A stretch of DNA of 64,000 nucleotides, from NCBI RefSeq assembly GCF_024172095.1, contig NZ_JAMZDX010000004.1:1-64000 (forward strand). Reading direction: 5' to 3'. A model generated the notes under the pieces. The model had not been told where the DNA came from, searched no databases, and saw only the letters and a list, made by a program, of their open reading frames with translations. The translations under genes and the position numbers were made by a program. Shown piece after piece: positions 18,201-26,679 of this stretch (positions within the stretch are counted from its first letter, which is position 1; each line of letters begins with the position of its first letter). This DNA comes from Kitasatospora cinereorecta (GTDB lineage Bacteria; Actinomycetota; Actinomycetes; Streptomycetales; Streptomycetaceae).

Positions 18201-19386
18201 GGACCTGTGGTCCGTCGACTCCACCGGCAAGGCCACCGCCAACCTGTTCAACGGCACCACCCTCGCCACCCAGGCCAACCAGCCCCTGACCGCCCCCACC
18301 CATGCCTGGCCCCTCGGCGACAACACCGTCGACCAGACCACCCACATCCTCACCGCCCAGGACACCGTCGGCACCGCAACCCTCAGCGGCCCGAACCCCG
18401 ACGCCACCTACAGCAGCCAGGACCTCTTCAACCCCGACGTCCACCTCAACGGCACCACCGGCGCCCTGACCACCACAACCCCCGCCGTCACCGCCAACAC
18501 CAGCTTCACCCTCTCCGCCTGGGCCAAGCCCGACACCACCAGCGGAACCGTCCTCTCCCAGGACGGCAACCACACCGCAGGCATCAGCCTCTACGCAGAC
18601 CCCACCACCAAGCAGTGGTACTTCTGCATGGCCACCGCCGACACCGCCACCCCCACCTACGACTGCGCCCACCCCGCCCCCGGCAGCGGAACCGTCCAGA
18701 CCGGCGCCTGGACCCACCTCACCGCCACCTACGACAGCACCACCACCACCATGACGCTCTACGTCAACGGCGTCAGCGCGGGAACCAAGACCCACACCCC
18801 CGTCACCGGCTTCACCGGCAAGCTCCGAACCGGAAACGCCCTCCACGCCGACACCTACGACACCTACTACAAGGGCGCCCTCTCCACCATCCAGGCCTGG
18901 AACGGCACAGCCCTCACCGCAGCCCAGACCGCCGCACTCTCCGGCACCCCCGGCTACATCCTCTCCCCCGGCGCATCCGTCAAGAACAGCCTCAGCAGCC
19001 GCTGCCTCTTCGTCTCCTGGCGCACACCCGACAACGGAGCCCCCGCCCAGCAGTACGACTGCGACGCCACCTTCACCGACCAGCTCTTCAAGATCGAGCC
19101 CGTCACCGGCGGCGGCTACCAACTCCGCAACGTCTTCAACAACCGCTGCCTGTTCGTCTCCTACACCACGCCCGGCAACAACGTCCCCGTCACCCAGTAC
19201 GACTGCAACCCCGCCTTCACCGACCAGGTCTGGTATCTCGACCCCGTCACCGGCGGCGGCTACCAGCTCCGCAACGGCTACAGCAACCGCTGCATGTACA
19301 TCCCGTGGAGCACCCCCGGACCCGGCGCGGCCGCTCTCGTGTACGACTGCAACCCCGCCTTCGCCGACCAGGTCTGGAAAATCTGA
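15277..19386 (+). CDS. Secreted LamG/DNRLRE-domain protein with C-terminal trefoil lectin repeats
   Basis: A 1369-residue protein. ATG 15277 has AGAGGAA eight bases upstream; ATG 15256 lacks a site. A signal peptide (LAAGLAAGLAAAALSAVAP, cleavage after AHA) starts it. Then come a disaggregatase-like DNRLRE region (YASAGSSAQAWTYVNSHYG to about residue 490), Ig-like segments, an FG-GAP-like propeller (residues about 710-1000, RADLTVVGK, INRDGTPDLWS) and a LamG domain (TSFTLSAWAKPD, WTHLTATYD, about residues 1075-1220). Three repeats with RCLFVSW/RCLFVSY/RCMYIPW and YDC...FxDQ finish it, as in ricin-type beta-trefoils. It is probably a cell-surface or matrix carbohydrate-binding protein. Such proteins often sit next to RHS genes, as here. 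Confidence 0.8.
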   Translation: MRPSTPPTRNLAAGLAAGLAAAALSAVAPVAHASTTGTAPAPAPAPTAVTAPRAAAQAKSTGKAVPVDAATTTTDQLTANPDGSFTLNQALAPVRKHTTNGWKPLDATLVKRSDGSIGPALTTSDLTLSGGGSGALASMKSAGRTLSVTLPASLTKNLPAPALDGPTATYALLTGVDLKVTADQQGGFSEVLVVKDATAAANPALKSLAFTTKTSGVDLAADAAGNISARDKQGRTVFSAPAPVKGVWDSAVDTNAPTVTDPTTGTKVDAHSGAPALSSASEPGATAHTAPLAAGLSSGTITLTPDPALLSGQNTVWPLYIDPTYASAGSSAQAWTYVNSHYGSTSYWHTSDSTGLRVGYNGWESPYYVGRTYTRMNVPSSIYGAQVTSSRFYATETWSASCTAKPVELWWTGAISDTTTWNNQPGWISRLDTKTVANGWSNDCPAASVGFDTTSVMQTAANNNSVDVTLALKASDESDSLGWKKFQPSTMYMSTTYNHAPNTPSQLVTSPSTACDASTPTVVGNGDVTLFAAVSDPDGGSLGVGFNLVNTTTGQSIASSSTGSLYATSGTSSSLNVTRDTLAKSAAGQPTTFAWNVYASDGITNGPTSTTCRFTFDVSVPGRPGITQNTTTYKVGADASFTFTANPSAPTPSSYLYQLNGAAPQTVTASAGNATVTLKPTRRVNTLTVTAVSVGGNIGDSAVLPIDAAAPATAPENDFTGQGRADLTVVGKTATLPPGLWLSSGISTSTLNTAADNIGVKGNLLNTPGSPADWNTTQAIAGHFASGDGFNDILDYNPATGTASVLFGNGDGSAFTADAGTSAKVADKVFTTAAGSKATQVANGGALYNTLNDVPVNGFPALILLVDNKLQVEQASVSPGAFAGASAAIDVTTTSPTGTGSWAGWTITTTLVGGLPALFTRNDTSGALYYYSPQNLMDLTGGTGAPTPLKLADSGWNAAAKPVIQAADINRDGTPDLWSVDSTGKATANLFNGTTLATQANQPLTAPTHAWPLGDNTVDQTTHILTAQDTVGTATLSGPNPDATYSSQDLFNPDVHLNGTTGALTTTTPAVTANTSFTLSAWAKPDTTSGTVLSQDGNHTAGISLYADPTTKQWYFCMATADTATPTYDCAHPAPGSGTVQTGAWTHLTATYDSTTTTMTLYVNGVSAGTKTHTPVTGFTGKLRTGNALHADTYDTYYKGALSTIQAWNGTALTAAQTAALSGTPGYILSPGASVKNSLSSRCLFVSWRTPDNGAPAQQYDCDATFTDQLFKIEPVTGGGYQLRNVFNNRCLFVSYTTPGNNVPVTQYDCNPAFTDQVWYLDPVTGGGYQLRNGYSNRCMYIPWSTPGPGAAALVYDCNPAFADQVWKI

Positions 19387-19418
19387 ACCCCGAGACCGCC
19401 TTCGCAGCGAACCACGAC

Positions 19419-19442
19419 CGCCCCGGGCCACGGCCCGGGGCG
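19419..19442 (+). terminator. Strong hairpin terminator after the LamG gene
   Basis: A 10-bp GC stem (CGCCCCGGGC with GCCCGGGGCG) around a CACG loop lies about 30 bases past the stop codon. There is no U tract, as is common in streptomycetes. Confidence 0.65.
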
Positions 19443-20070
19443 CTCCCCGTAACGAGCGGAACGCGCGTGCTGACACCGGCGGCGGGCAGAGAGACCCGCC
19501 TCCGGACTCCCCGATACGATCGGGCCCAAACAACTTCGCGCGCAACAGCTGACGAGGACCCCCGTGAAGATCACCCGCTTCCGACGCGCTCGGCATGATC
19601 CGCGCGTCGAAGCCGACGCCGCGTTCAGCTGCCTCCGCGCCACGACCAGGCCACCGGGCTCCGGGCGCACCGAAGTCCTGGCCGAGTTCCGCTGTCTGCG
19701 CAGGGGGACGAGGGGCGTCATGTACGCGGGTCGCAGAGCCCGCACGAGGCCTGTCCGGAGCCTTCTACGGGCCGCCGGGCCCTCAGGGCGCGGAAGTGAT
19801 CGCGCCAGAGCGCCGTACCGGCAGGAGTGAGGGCGGGCCTGTCCCGGCAGCGGACCTCCGAAGGCGCGTCCCAACCCGACCGCTCCCGGCCCGGCAGGGC
19901 TGTGCCGACACGCCCCGATCACCTCGGCGGACGCCGGACGATGCCTCCGGACGCCGGCGCCCGACCGGCGCTGATCGCTCCTGAGCGGCACTGCCCGCCG
20001 TGCTACCGCACCACTTGCTCCGCCCAATACCGACTTTGCACTGTCAGCCATTTCAGACCCAGGAACAGAC
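19443..20070. other. Mostly non-coding; one weak small frame
   Basis: A possible GTG start at 19564 opens an 88-codon Arg-rich frame with no recognisable domain, which I do not trust as a gene. The last 60 bases precede the acyltransferase gene and are AT-richer, as expected of a promoter. Confidence 0.35.
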
Positions 20071-21213
20071 TTGTCATCCTCGACAATTACCGAATCGCCC
20101 TCGAACGTCATCGAGGCGAGAGTTGACTACGCGAGACGCGTAAGGTCACCGCGAATATTCGTGCTCGACGGCCTCCGGCTGTGTGCGGCCCTGATGGTGC
20201 TGGCCTTCCACTATCTCGGCGACGACGGGCGGCAACTGTGGAAGCAGTCCACCGACCGCCTGCATCCGCTGCACCGCGTCGCCGAATACGGGCACCTCGG
20301 GGTACTGCTGTTCTACATGATCAGCGGGTTCGTGATCTCCATGTCCGCGTGGGGCAGCTCGCTCGGGAAATTCTGGCGCGGCAGGATCATCCGCCTGTTC
20401 CCCGCCTACTGGTTCGCGGTCTTCCTGACGTCCGCGTACCTGCATTTCTCCCCCCATTACCCGGACACGCAGCATGTCACGGCCACCCAGGCACTGACCA
20501 ACCTGTCGATGCTCCAAATGCCACTGGGCGTCGAAAATGTGGACACCGTCTACTGGACGCTCTGGGTCGAACTGCGCTTCTACATCCTGTTCTCGGTGGT
20601 GATGTGGATGGGAACGAACGATCGGCGTGTCGCCACCTTCTGCTGGATCTGGGCGCTCGCTGCGGTCCTCGCGCCCCAGTCCGGCGTCCCACTCATCGTG
20701 ACGCTCGCCATCGCCAGCTACGCCCCGTTCTTCATCGCCGGGGTGGCGTTCTACCTGGTCCGCCGTCGAGGAGGAGTCGACGGCGAACTGCTCTCGCTCC
20801 TCGCGCTGACGTGGCTCCTCGCCCAAGCCCGGATGTCCGCCATCTGCGGCACCCACGGCAGGGCCTCGCTCGCGACCGTCGCCGTCAGCGCGATGTACGG
20901 CGTCATGTACCTCGTCGCCTCGGGCCGGACAGACCGGATCACCTGGGCATGGCTGCCAGTGGCGGGAGCGATCTCCTACCCCCTGTACCTCCTCCATCAG
21001 GCAATCGGCATCAACCTCATCCATGTGTTCCAGCCGACTCTGGGCGGCTGGCCACTGCTCGCACTGCTCACCGTGGGAATGTTGGCAGCGGCATGGCTGA
21101 CCCACCGCCTGGTCGAACGACCAGGAACACGCCTCCTGCGCAACCTGACCAAGAAGAGGGTCGCGACCGAACACGCTTGGGTGGACAGGCCCGGAGGTGC
21201 TGCCACCGGCTGA
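20071..21213 (+). CDS. Acyltransferase 3 (OafA/YrhL-type) membrane protein
   Basis: A 380-residue integral membrane acyltransferase from TTG 20071 with AGGAA seven bases upstream. The family signature is clear: FVLDGLRLCAALMVLAFHYL with the essential His, then GHLGVLLFYMISGFVIS, then FWRGRIIRLFPAYWFAV, followed by about nine further membrane segments and a basic C-terminal tail. These enzymes transfer acetyl or other acyl groups from the cytoplasmic side to sugars of surface polymers, exopolysaccharides or secondary metabolites. There is no neighbouring glycan cluster, so the substrate is open. Length is normal for the family. Confidence 0.85.
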   Translation: MSSSTITESPSNVIEARVDYARRVRSPRIFVLDGLRLCAALMVLAFHYLGDDGRQLWKQSTDRLHPLHRVAEYGHLGVLLFYMISGFVISMSAWGSSLGKFWRGRIIRLFPAYWFAVFLTSAYLHFSPHYPDTQHVTATQALTNLSMLQMPLGVENVDTVYWTLWVELRFYILFSVVMWMGTNDRRVATFCWIWALAAVLAPQSGVPLIVTLAIASYAPFFIAGVAFYLVRRRGGVDGELLSLLALTWLLAQARMSAICGTHGRASLATVAVSAMYGVMYLVASGRTDRITWAWLPVAGAISYPLYLLHQAIGINLIHVFQPTLGGWPLLALLTVGMLAAAWLTHRLVERPGTRLLRNLTKKRVATEHAWVDRPGGAATG

Positions 21214-21632
21214 AACCCGCACCTCGCTGCTCTCGCAGTTCCCCAGCTCTCCAGGACCGCGAAGCAGTGGCGCCCGGTACGCACCACGGGGGCACGGGCG
21301 GGACTGGGCCTTGACGGCGTCGGCAACGTCGTCGGGGGTACCTCGGAAGTCGGCCACGGTGGCGAGAGCAGGACGGTGGCGTACGCCGCGGCCCGGAACA
21401 CGCCCGGCACGACGTGGCAGGAGTGGAAGTGGAACTGCCGTGTGCACCCGGACAAGGGGCGGCTGTCACCCTCGCCGCATCGCCCCTTGGGAATGACAAC
21501 AAGGCCGGGACGGACGGAAACGACGGAGCTGGAGCCCGAGGCCTGATCGGGGCTCCAGCTCCGTCCGCGCGGGTCCGTGCGGTTACGACCGGGGCGAGCT
21601 GCAGCCCAGCTGACGGTCGAGTTCCGCGCCGG
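21214..21632. other. Intergenic stretch between convergent genes
   Basis: No gene recognised. It separates the acyltransferase from the convergent lipoprotein relic. Confidence 0.35.
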
Positions 21633-22108
21633 TCATCGCACCTCTACCGGTCCAGTACTCGCACCTGCCGCCAGGTGTTCGGCAGCGGCCCTCTCGGTAT
21701 CCACGACGTCGGCCGCCACCGGGCCATCGGAGTTGCTGAACCCGACTTCGAACAGCTTCGGGAGCCTGTCGACGTCGTGAAGCACCCGGTGGTCCGAGAA
21801 CTCGCCGGTCGCCGTCGCCAAGGCGCCTGCGGACCAAACGGTGACATAACCGGACCTCGCCCTCCCGGAGAGCGGGTTGCCCAGCCTCAGGAGTTCAACC
21901 GGGCCGCGGTCCACAGCACCGGGGTCGTGATGCGGACCTCGGTTGTCTTCTCCCCCGGGCAGAGCGGAATCCTCACCTCGTAGCGCCCGTCGGACACCCT
22001 CAGCCCGAACCGCCACCCCTCCGGGTCGGACATGAAACATCCGGTCAGGGAGAGTGCCAATCCCCCCGCCACCACGCTCCGCGCGAAAAACAGTGCTGTC
22101 CGAGACAC
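21633..22108 (-). pseudogene. Lipoprotein gene with a frameshift
   Basis: GTG 22108 (GAGGGG eight bases upstream) starts a lipoprotein signal (VVAGGLALSLTGC lipobox) and a short mature part (GRYEVRIPLCPGEKTTEVRI, TTPVLW) that stops near 21887. In the next frame the sequence goes on in the same style (SGYVTVWSAGALATATGEFS, then FEVGFSNSDG and ADVVD) and stops at 21633. Together they make a plausible protein of about 158 residues with a shift near 21905. It is a cell-envelope lipoprotein relic of unknown role. Confidence 0.5.
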
Positions 22109-22392
22109 TCGTCGTACCCCTCTTCGTGCTGAATCCTTTCCGCGGTAACGAACCCCGGGGTTGTTGCGAAAGGTGCTCCCGCTCGTCGTACCCACCCGCG
22201 CGTGGAACTGCATCAGCCCCGGCAGACACGCATGCCAAAACGGTAGCTGCACCGGTATCCGAGAAGTCCGGCGAGGTTCCTGGTCTGAGCAGTCGGCGCG
22301 CCTCGCCCACGTTGGCTTTGTTCAAGTTGGACCAGAAACCCGCTCTCATGAACGGAGCCCACCAGCACCGTCAGCGACCAGGGCAACCGCGA

Positions 22393-22490
22393 ACTCGCAA
22401 ACTACCGTGCTCCACAGTCGCAAACTAACGCGCAAGGCCAGGCCGCAGACCTGTGGTCCTTCCGCGATCACTCGCAAACCACGGTGCTCC
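22393..22490. repeat. Three TCGCAAAC-type direct repeats upstream of the propeller gene
   Basis: The 10-mer TCGCAAACYA occurs at 22396, 22418 and 22471, in the third case as TCGCAAACCA. Two copies extend to a 21-base unit (22393-22413 and 22470-22490) with 18 or 19 identities, ending in GTGCTCC. They lie 78-175 bases before ATG 22568 and are candidate operator sites or promoter duplications. Confidence 0.5.
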
Positions 22491-22567
22491 GTCACACTGG
22501 CCTCACATGGAGATCCTGGATGGCTGCCGCGAGGACTGCGACGGCACCGGCTGGGAGGATCTTCGGT

Positions 22568-23851
22568 ATGACCTCCCCGCTCCGTGTCCTGCGCGTCCTC
22601 GGTGAGCGCCCGTTTGCCGAGGCCGGTGAGCCTGTCCTGGCTGTGTCCGACGAGGGGCGTGGTCTGCTCGCCGTGGCGGGTGAGCCCGGGTTCGCCCAGA
22701 TGGCGACGGTGGCGGTGTACGGCGTAGGGGACCTCGGCTGCCGGACCGTGCTCCGGACCCGGTTCCCGGTGCACGCCCTGGCTTTCCACCCGACGGAACC
22801 CCTGCTCGCCGTCGGGACCGGGGAGTACGACGGCGGCTACTTCTTCGAGGGCGAGCTGCTCCTGCTCGACTGGGAAACGGGCTCCGCCACCACCCTCATC
22901 GAGCACGACTTCGGCCGCCAGGTCCTCGGACTGACCTGGCTCGACGGGCAGGCCCTGCGCGTGCTGATGGCACCGCCCGACGACTACAAGGACGAACGGA
23001 AGGCTCACACCGAGGGCCACGTCGCCGTCGTGCGGCGGCCCGACTGGCGTGCTGCCGCACCCCGTTCGCTCACCGCCGCCGACCTGGCCGGCCCCCGGGT
23101 ACCCGCCCCGCGCCCCGACGGACGGGACGAAGCCCATCGAGCGCTCTCCGCGCCGAGCCCGGACTGGGAGCCCCGGCGCCACGTCCTGGCCGTCGAGGAA
23201 CTGCCGGACAGCACCGTCCTGGCCACCCTCGACCAGGAGGAGGGCACCCCGGAGCGGTCCGTAGGCACCGCCCTCACCGACGGCCTGTTGATCCAGCATC
23301 GGACCACCGCGTACGTCGACCGGCGAGACCGCCTGCGGATCCGGCGCGGCAGCCGGGACTAGGTTCGCCAGGTCGCACGAGCCCGCCGGGGACCCAAGCA
23401 GGACTGGCTCGCGGCGCGCTCCCCCAAGGGGCCGGGCGCCCAACCCCTGTTCCCGCTCTCCTGGGAGCCCGGGCAGACGCACTTCCCCGGCCCGGGTGCG
23501 GAGACCGGGGACGGTGACCTGGTGTACGCCGGCACCGTCTATGACGGCCGAGGCCTGCAGCCCGGCGGCTCCTTCGTCGTCCGCCGCGCGGCCGCCGACG
23601 GCGTGCCCCGCTGGATCTTCCGGACCGACCACGTCGCCACCGACCTCGACACCCGAGCGGACACCGCCTACCTGGCCTACCGCGACGGCGAGCTCCTGGC
23701 CTTGGACCTCCATGACGGCACCCTCCGCTGGCGCCACCGGCTGACCATCGCCGGCGCCCCAGCCGTCCCGACCGCGCTCACCGCAACCCAACCCGGCCGC
23801 CTGCTCGTCGGCACGTCCGACGGCCGAATCCTGGACTGCGCCACCACCTAA
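22568..23851 (+). pseudogene. WD40/PQQ-like beta-propeller gene with an in-frame amber stop
   Basis: ATG 22568 (GGGAGGA upstream) opens a frame that reads like a WD40/quinoprotein-type propeller (VHALAFHPTEPLLAVGTGEY, LLLLDWETGS) up to a TAG at 23360-23362. The same frame continues without interruption to TAA at 23851 with more blades (DLVYAGTVYDGRGLQPGG, DGELLALDLHDGTLRWRHRL, GRLLVGTSDGRILDC). About 427 residues would be made if the amber codon were sense. The simplest explanation is one nonsense mutation. The role is unknown; such proteins are usually protein-binding scaffolds. Confidence 0.7.
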
Positions 23852-24028
23852 CCCCACACCCAGCAGCAGCCCAACGAACCCGAACGTCGTCTACTCCCCG
23901 ACCGTCGAGAACGACACCCCCTGATACCGGCGGTCAAACTTCGGTGAGACGGGTCAGAAACGGCCGTGCCGTGGGCTCGTCCGGGCTCTCGGGTGGCGCG
24001 AGGCCCGACCAAGATCAGGAGGCGCGGC

Positions 24029-24270
24029 ATGCACGAGACCGCGATCCACCGCTGTGGTGCCGACGTCACCGTCGCCGTCGACGCCTCCACCGACTCCTCC
24101 GCCGCAACGCCCGCGATGACCCTGACCCTCTGCGCCGACCACCACGCGCGCAGTCGGTGGCACCGCCTCCACACCGCGGACCGGCCGGCCCGGCGGAGGG
24201 CCCGTGCGGCTTGGTCAGCGACTTTCGCGAACCGCGGACCGGTATCGGGCCCACGCCGACGGCTGGCTGA
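24029..24270 (+). pseudogene. Small Cys/His-rich protein gene, 3' end disturbed
   Basis: ATG 24029 starts a small protein (MHETAIHRCGADVTVAVDAS, then LTLCADHHARSRWHRLH) that looks genuine for about 60 residues. Near 24215-24225 a one-base deletion seems to have occurred, judged from the gene that overlaps it. With that base restored this frame would stop at 24270. In the present sequence the frame instead runs on, through antisense-like low-complexity coding, into the membrane protein at 24617. Function unknown. Confidence 0.4.
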
Positions 24271-24527
24271 ACGAGCTGAGCGGCACCTACCCCGCCGACC
24301 ACCCGACCTGGGCTGCTTACCTGACTGCAGCCCACCGCGCACTGTGCGCCCGCCACGGCCTCGACCCCGCAGAAATCGGCGGCGGGGCGATCGGCTGGAT
24401 CGGCCTCACCGCCGACGAGGCCACCGCCATGCCGGACAACCACCAGGGCCCCGCGGTCTTCCTCGCCAACGCGGAGGTCCTCGCCATCATGGGCCTGGTC
24501 GAGGACGCCCCGGAACAGTGCTGCTGA
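24204..24527 (+). CDS. Small hypothetical protein, paralogue of 96..410
   Basis: A 107-residue protein, currently startable only at GTG 24204. It shares RAHA, HGLDP, WIG, FLANAEVLAIMGLV and a Cys-Cys end with the first gene of the window. The paralogue begins with DFREP; here the same VSDFREP string lies in a different frame just upstream of the homologous part, so a single base appears to be missing near 24215-24225. The present N-terminus is therefore probably not the original one. The gene overlaps the 24029 gene. Family unknown. Confidence 0.55.
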   Translation: MRLGQRLSRTADRYRAHADGWLNELSGTYPADHPTWAAYLTAAHRALCARHGLDPAEIGGGAIGWIGLTADEATAMPDNHQGPAVFLANAEVLAIMGLVEDAPEQCC

Positions 24528-24616
24528 TCGCCCCAACCCCCGGGCGCGGGGCAATGGCGGCGCAGGGCGCTACGATCACGCGGTCCACCCGGCGAACCGC
24601 GACGAGAGTACACACC

Positions 24617-25126
24617 ATGAACGACCTAGGCGACGCGGAAGGCCGCACCACAGCCACCCGACCGCACCCGAAGCCGGCGCACGCCCTGCTGGCCGGAGCG
24701 GGTGTCCTGGTGCTGGCGGCCATTGCGGGAGTGGCGCTGCTCGGCGGCACCCCAGCGACCCCGCCGGCCCCCGCGCCCAGCCCGACGTCTGCGGCCGCCC
24801 CGCCCACTTCGAGCCAGTCCACCGAACCGTCCGACTCGCCCACACCCGCGCCGTCGCCCACGGAGGCAAGCGCCACCCCCGCCGCCGAGACGTCCGCACC
24901 GCCCACACATCCCACGCCCTCAGCCACCAGGCAGAGCACCAAACCGACCGCCACCAGGTCGACCCCGGCCGGACCGGGGCCGCGTCCCACCAACTTCCCC
25001 ATCCCCGAACCGACCAGCTGCCCACCCGGCCAGATCCTCATACGGACGACCAGGGCCGAGTGCATCACCCTGGTGTCCGCCACCCCGCTTCCCCTACCAG
25101 GCGTCTCGCACAGCCCCACCCACTGA
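24617..25126 (+). CDS. Single-pass membrane protein with Pro/Thr/Ser-rich extracellular stalk
   Basis: A 169-residue protein from ATG 24617. A short basic cytoplasmic N-terminus is followed by one membrane helix (ALLAGAGVLVLAAIAGVALL), then about 90 residues of Pro, Thr, Ser and Ala typical of a wall-spanning stalk. A short C-terminal part has two Cys (TSCPPGQILIRTTRAECITL) that could form a disulfide. The topology suggests a surface-exposed small domain. The upstream 24029 frame is open into this gene, so read-in translation is possible. No family recognised. Confidence 0.6.
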   Translation: MNDLGDAEGRTTATRPHPKPAHALLAGAGVLVLAAIAGVALLGGTPATPPAPAPSPTSAAAPPTSSQSTEPSDSPTPAPSPTEASATPAAETSAPPTHPTPSATRQSTKPTATRSTPAGPGPRPTNFPIPEPTSCPPGQILIRTTRAECITLVSATPLPLPGVSHSPTH

Positions 25127-25383
25127 CCGCCGACTCCCCACAGATCAAAGAGGTCCTGCGGCAAGCCGGATCCCCCCGAGGTCCCGGCACTGGACCACGA
25201 CGGCAAGCCCCCGTCAGTCTGGTCGCATGGGGTCCCCCGAAGCCGCCGGACCCATCGGCGGCAGCACTCAGCACGGGCATGGCGGTGACACGGGGGGAGA
25301 TGAGTGCGGCCAGGTCCAGCAGGTATGGGGGCGCCAGGTGCATGTTGCTGCTGCGCCGTCCACACGGATTGTGTCCCAAGGCG

Positions 25384-25536
25384 TTGGACGTGTCGGTGCG
25401 TGATCAGGCAGGTGGCGAGACCGAGGAACGCCTCGTGAATGTCGTCCCGTCGCTCCCAGCGGATGCGTAGGCGGCGGAAGCCGTGGAGCCGGGCGATCGT
25501 AGAATCGACGACCCAGCGGTGGACGCCGAGACCTGA
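25384..25536 (-). mobile_element. IS5-type transposase, C-terminal fragment
   Basis: The fragment reads HRWVVDSTIARLHGFRRLRI, then RWERRDDIHEAFLGLA. This is the C-terminal end of IS5-group DDE transposases, with the family's usual Glu replaced by Asp in VVDST. Its upstream part is missing and it abuts an IS701-like fragment. Confidence 0.65.
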
Positions 25537-25541
25537 CCCAT

Positions 25542-25715
25542 GGGGTACCCCACGGCGGGCAGGCCATCGGCCTGCGGGACTCGGTCCGCGCGGATCGCGG
25601 TGCGTCCCTGGTTGATCCGGATCCTGGTCGCGCAGGAGACCGTCAGCACGTAGCCGACATCGCTGGCCTCTGGCCCGGCTCGCAGGGCCGGGTCCTGGCC
25701 GCAAACCACCTGGTC
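25542..25715 (-). mobile_element. IS701-type transposase, internal fragment
   Basis: Reads VVCGQDPALRAGPEASDVGY, then VLTVSCATRIRI and RADRVPQADGLPA. This matches the middle of IS701-like transposases, where VxGxDPxLR, GYVLAV and RAD are conserved. Both ends are missing. The join to the IS5 fragment at about 25537-25541 shows nested insertion or deletion. Confidence 0.6.
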
Positions 25716-26097
25716 CGGGCCCTGGACCAGATGGGTGCGAAGACTCGACGGCACCGCCCGGCGCCGACGCTCCGACCGGACGGCAACCCTCTGCCACCCG
25801 CAGACTAGCCGGGTGTTGCCGGCCGTCGCCTCGGCGGCGAAGGAGATGACCGGACTGCCGGCGCAGCCGTACTCCGGCGTGCCGGCCTTGGTTCCGACGG
25901 TGAACCGCGGGAAGGGCGGCCCTGCTGCACGTGACAGGGTTGCCGACCTGCCCGCCCCGTCTGTCGCACCCGGCACGCGCCGTCCAGGATGGCAGTGCCC
26001 CTTCGTGGGATGACCGCATCGCTGGAATCCGGACGACGCGCAGGCCCCCGCCGCGTCAGTTTTCACGACAGGCCCGCACTCCGCCTCGGGGCGAATG

Positions 26098-26679
26098 TCA
26101 GCTGCCGATCGCCCCGCAGGCCGAGTCGAGCTTGGCGGCGTCGGCGTCCAGACGGGTGTCCAGGTCCGGGCTGGGCTTCGTTCGACTCTCGTACGCCTTG
26201 TCCAGTTCCCTGAAGTCATCGGCGACCTTCTGGATCGCCGAGCCCGCGTCGGACTCGCCGCCCTTGACAGCCGCGGCGTCGAGCCCGCTGACCAGAGCCT
26301 GGAGATCGGCCTTGAAGGCGTTGGGGTCGTCTTTGTCCGCGGTGAGCTTCTCGCGGCCATACATTGCGACGGTGTCGTTGGCGGAGATGCAGCCCGCGTT
26401 CGACGCCTTGAGCAGGTGCGGGGCGAGGTAGGCAACCGGGATGAGCCACAGGACCGACAGGGCGATGCCCACCCAGGACATCACTCTGCCTTCGCCGACC
26501 TTCTTCGCACGGTTCAGACCGGCGATTCCGAAGGAAATACCGGGGACAGGTCCACCGATGAGGCCGAAGACCAGCGATGCGACAGCGAATCCGTTCGACC
26601 GCTTCTCCTGCACGTGAGCCGGATAGCCTTCCGGCGCCGCGCCGGCGTCCGGGGTGGCCTCGTTCATGGGTATGGGCAC
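26098..26679 (-). CDS. DUF4190-type membrane protein
   Basis: About 193 residues. GTG 26679 (AAGGAA five bases upstream) or ATG 26667 is the start. The N-terminal part has the DUF4190 double-helix pattern: NGFAVASLVFGLIGGPVPGI, a short linker GLNRAKKVGEGR, then MSWVGIALSVLWLIPVAYLA. The C-terminal 110 residues are a soluble, outside-facing helical domain with two Cys (NAGCIS, DSACGAI). Such proteins are common in actinomycetes and their role is unknown. It is a single-gene unit facing a long non-coding stretch. Confidence 0.7.
   Translation of the reverse strand: MPIPMNEATPDAGAAPEGYPAHVQEKRSNGFAVASLVFGLIGGPVPGISFGIAGLNRAKKVGEGRVMSWVGIALSVLWLIPVAYLAPHLLKASNAGCISANDTVAMYGREKLTADKDDPNAFKADLQALVSGLDAAAVKGGESDAGSAIQKVADDFRELDKAYESRTKPSPDLDTRLDADAAKLDSACGAIGS

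Noticed and set aside
16207..19596. A long open frame opposite the LamG gene
   Set aside because: It is antisense to well-conserved domains and shows no domain of its own.
19564..19830. Small gene after the LamG terminator
   Set aside because: It has a GTG start but an Arg-rich, featureless product and no clear ribosome site.
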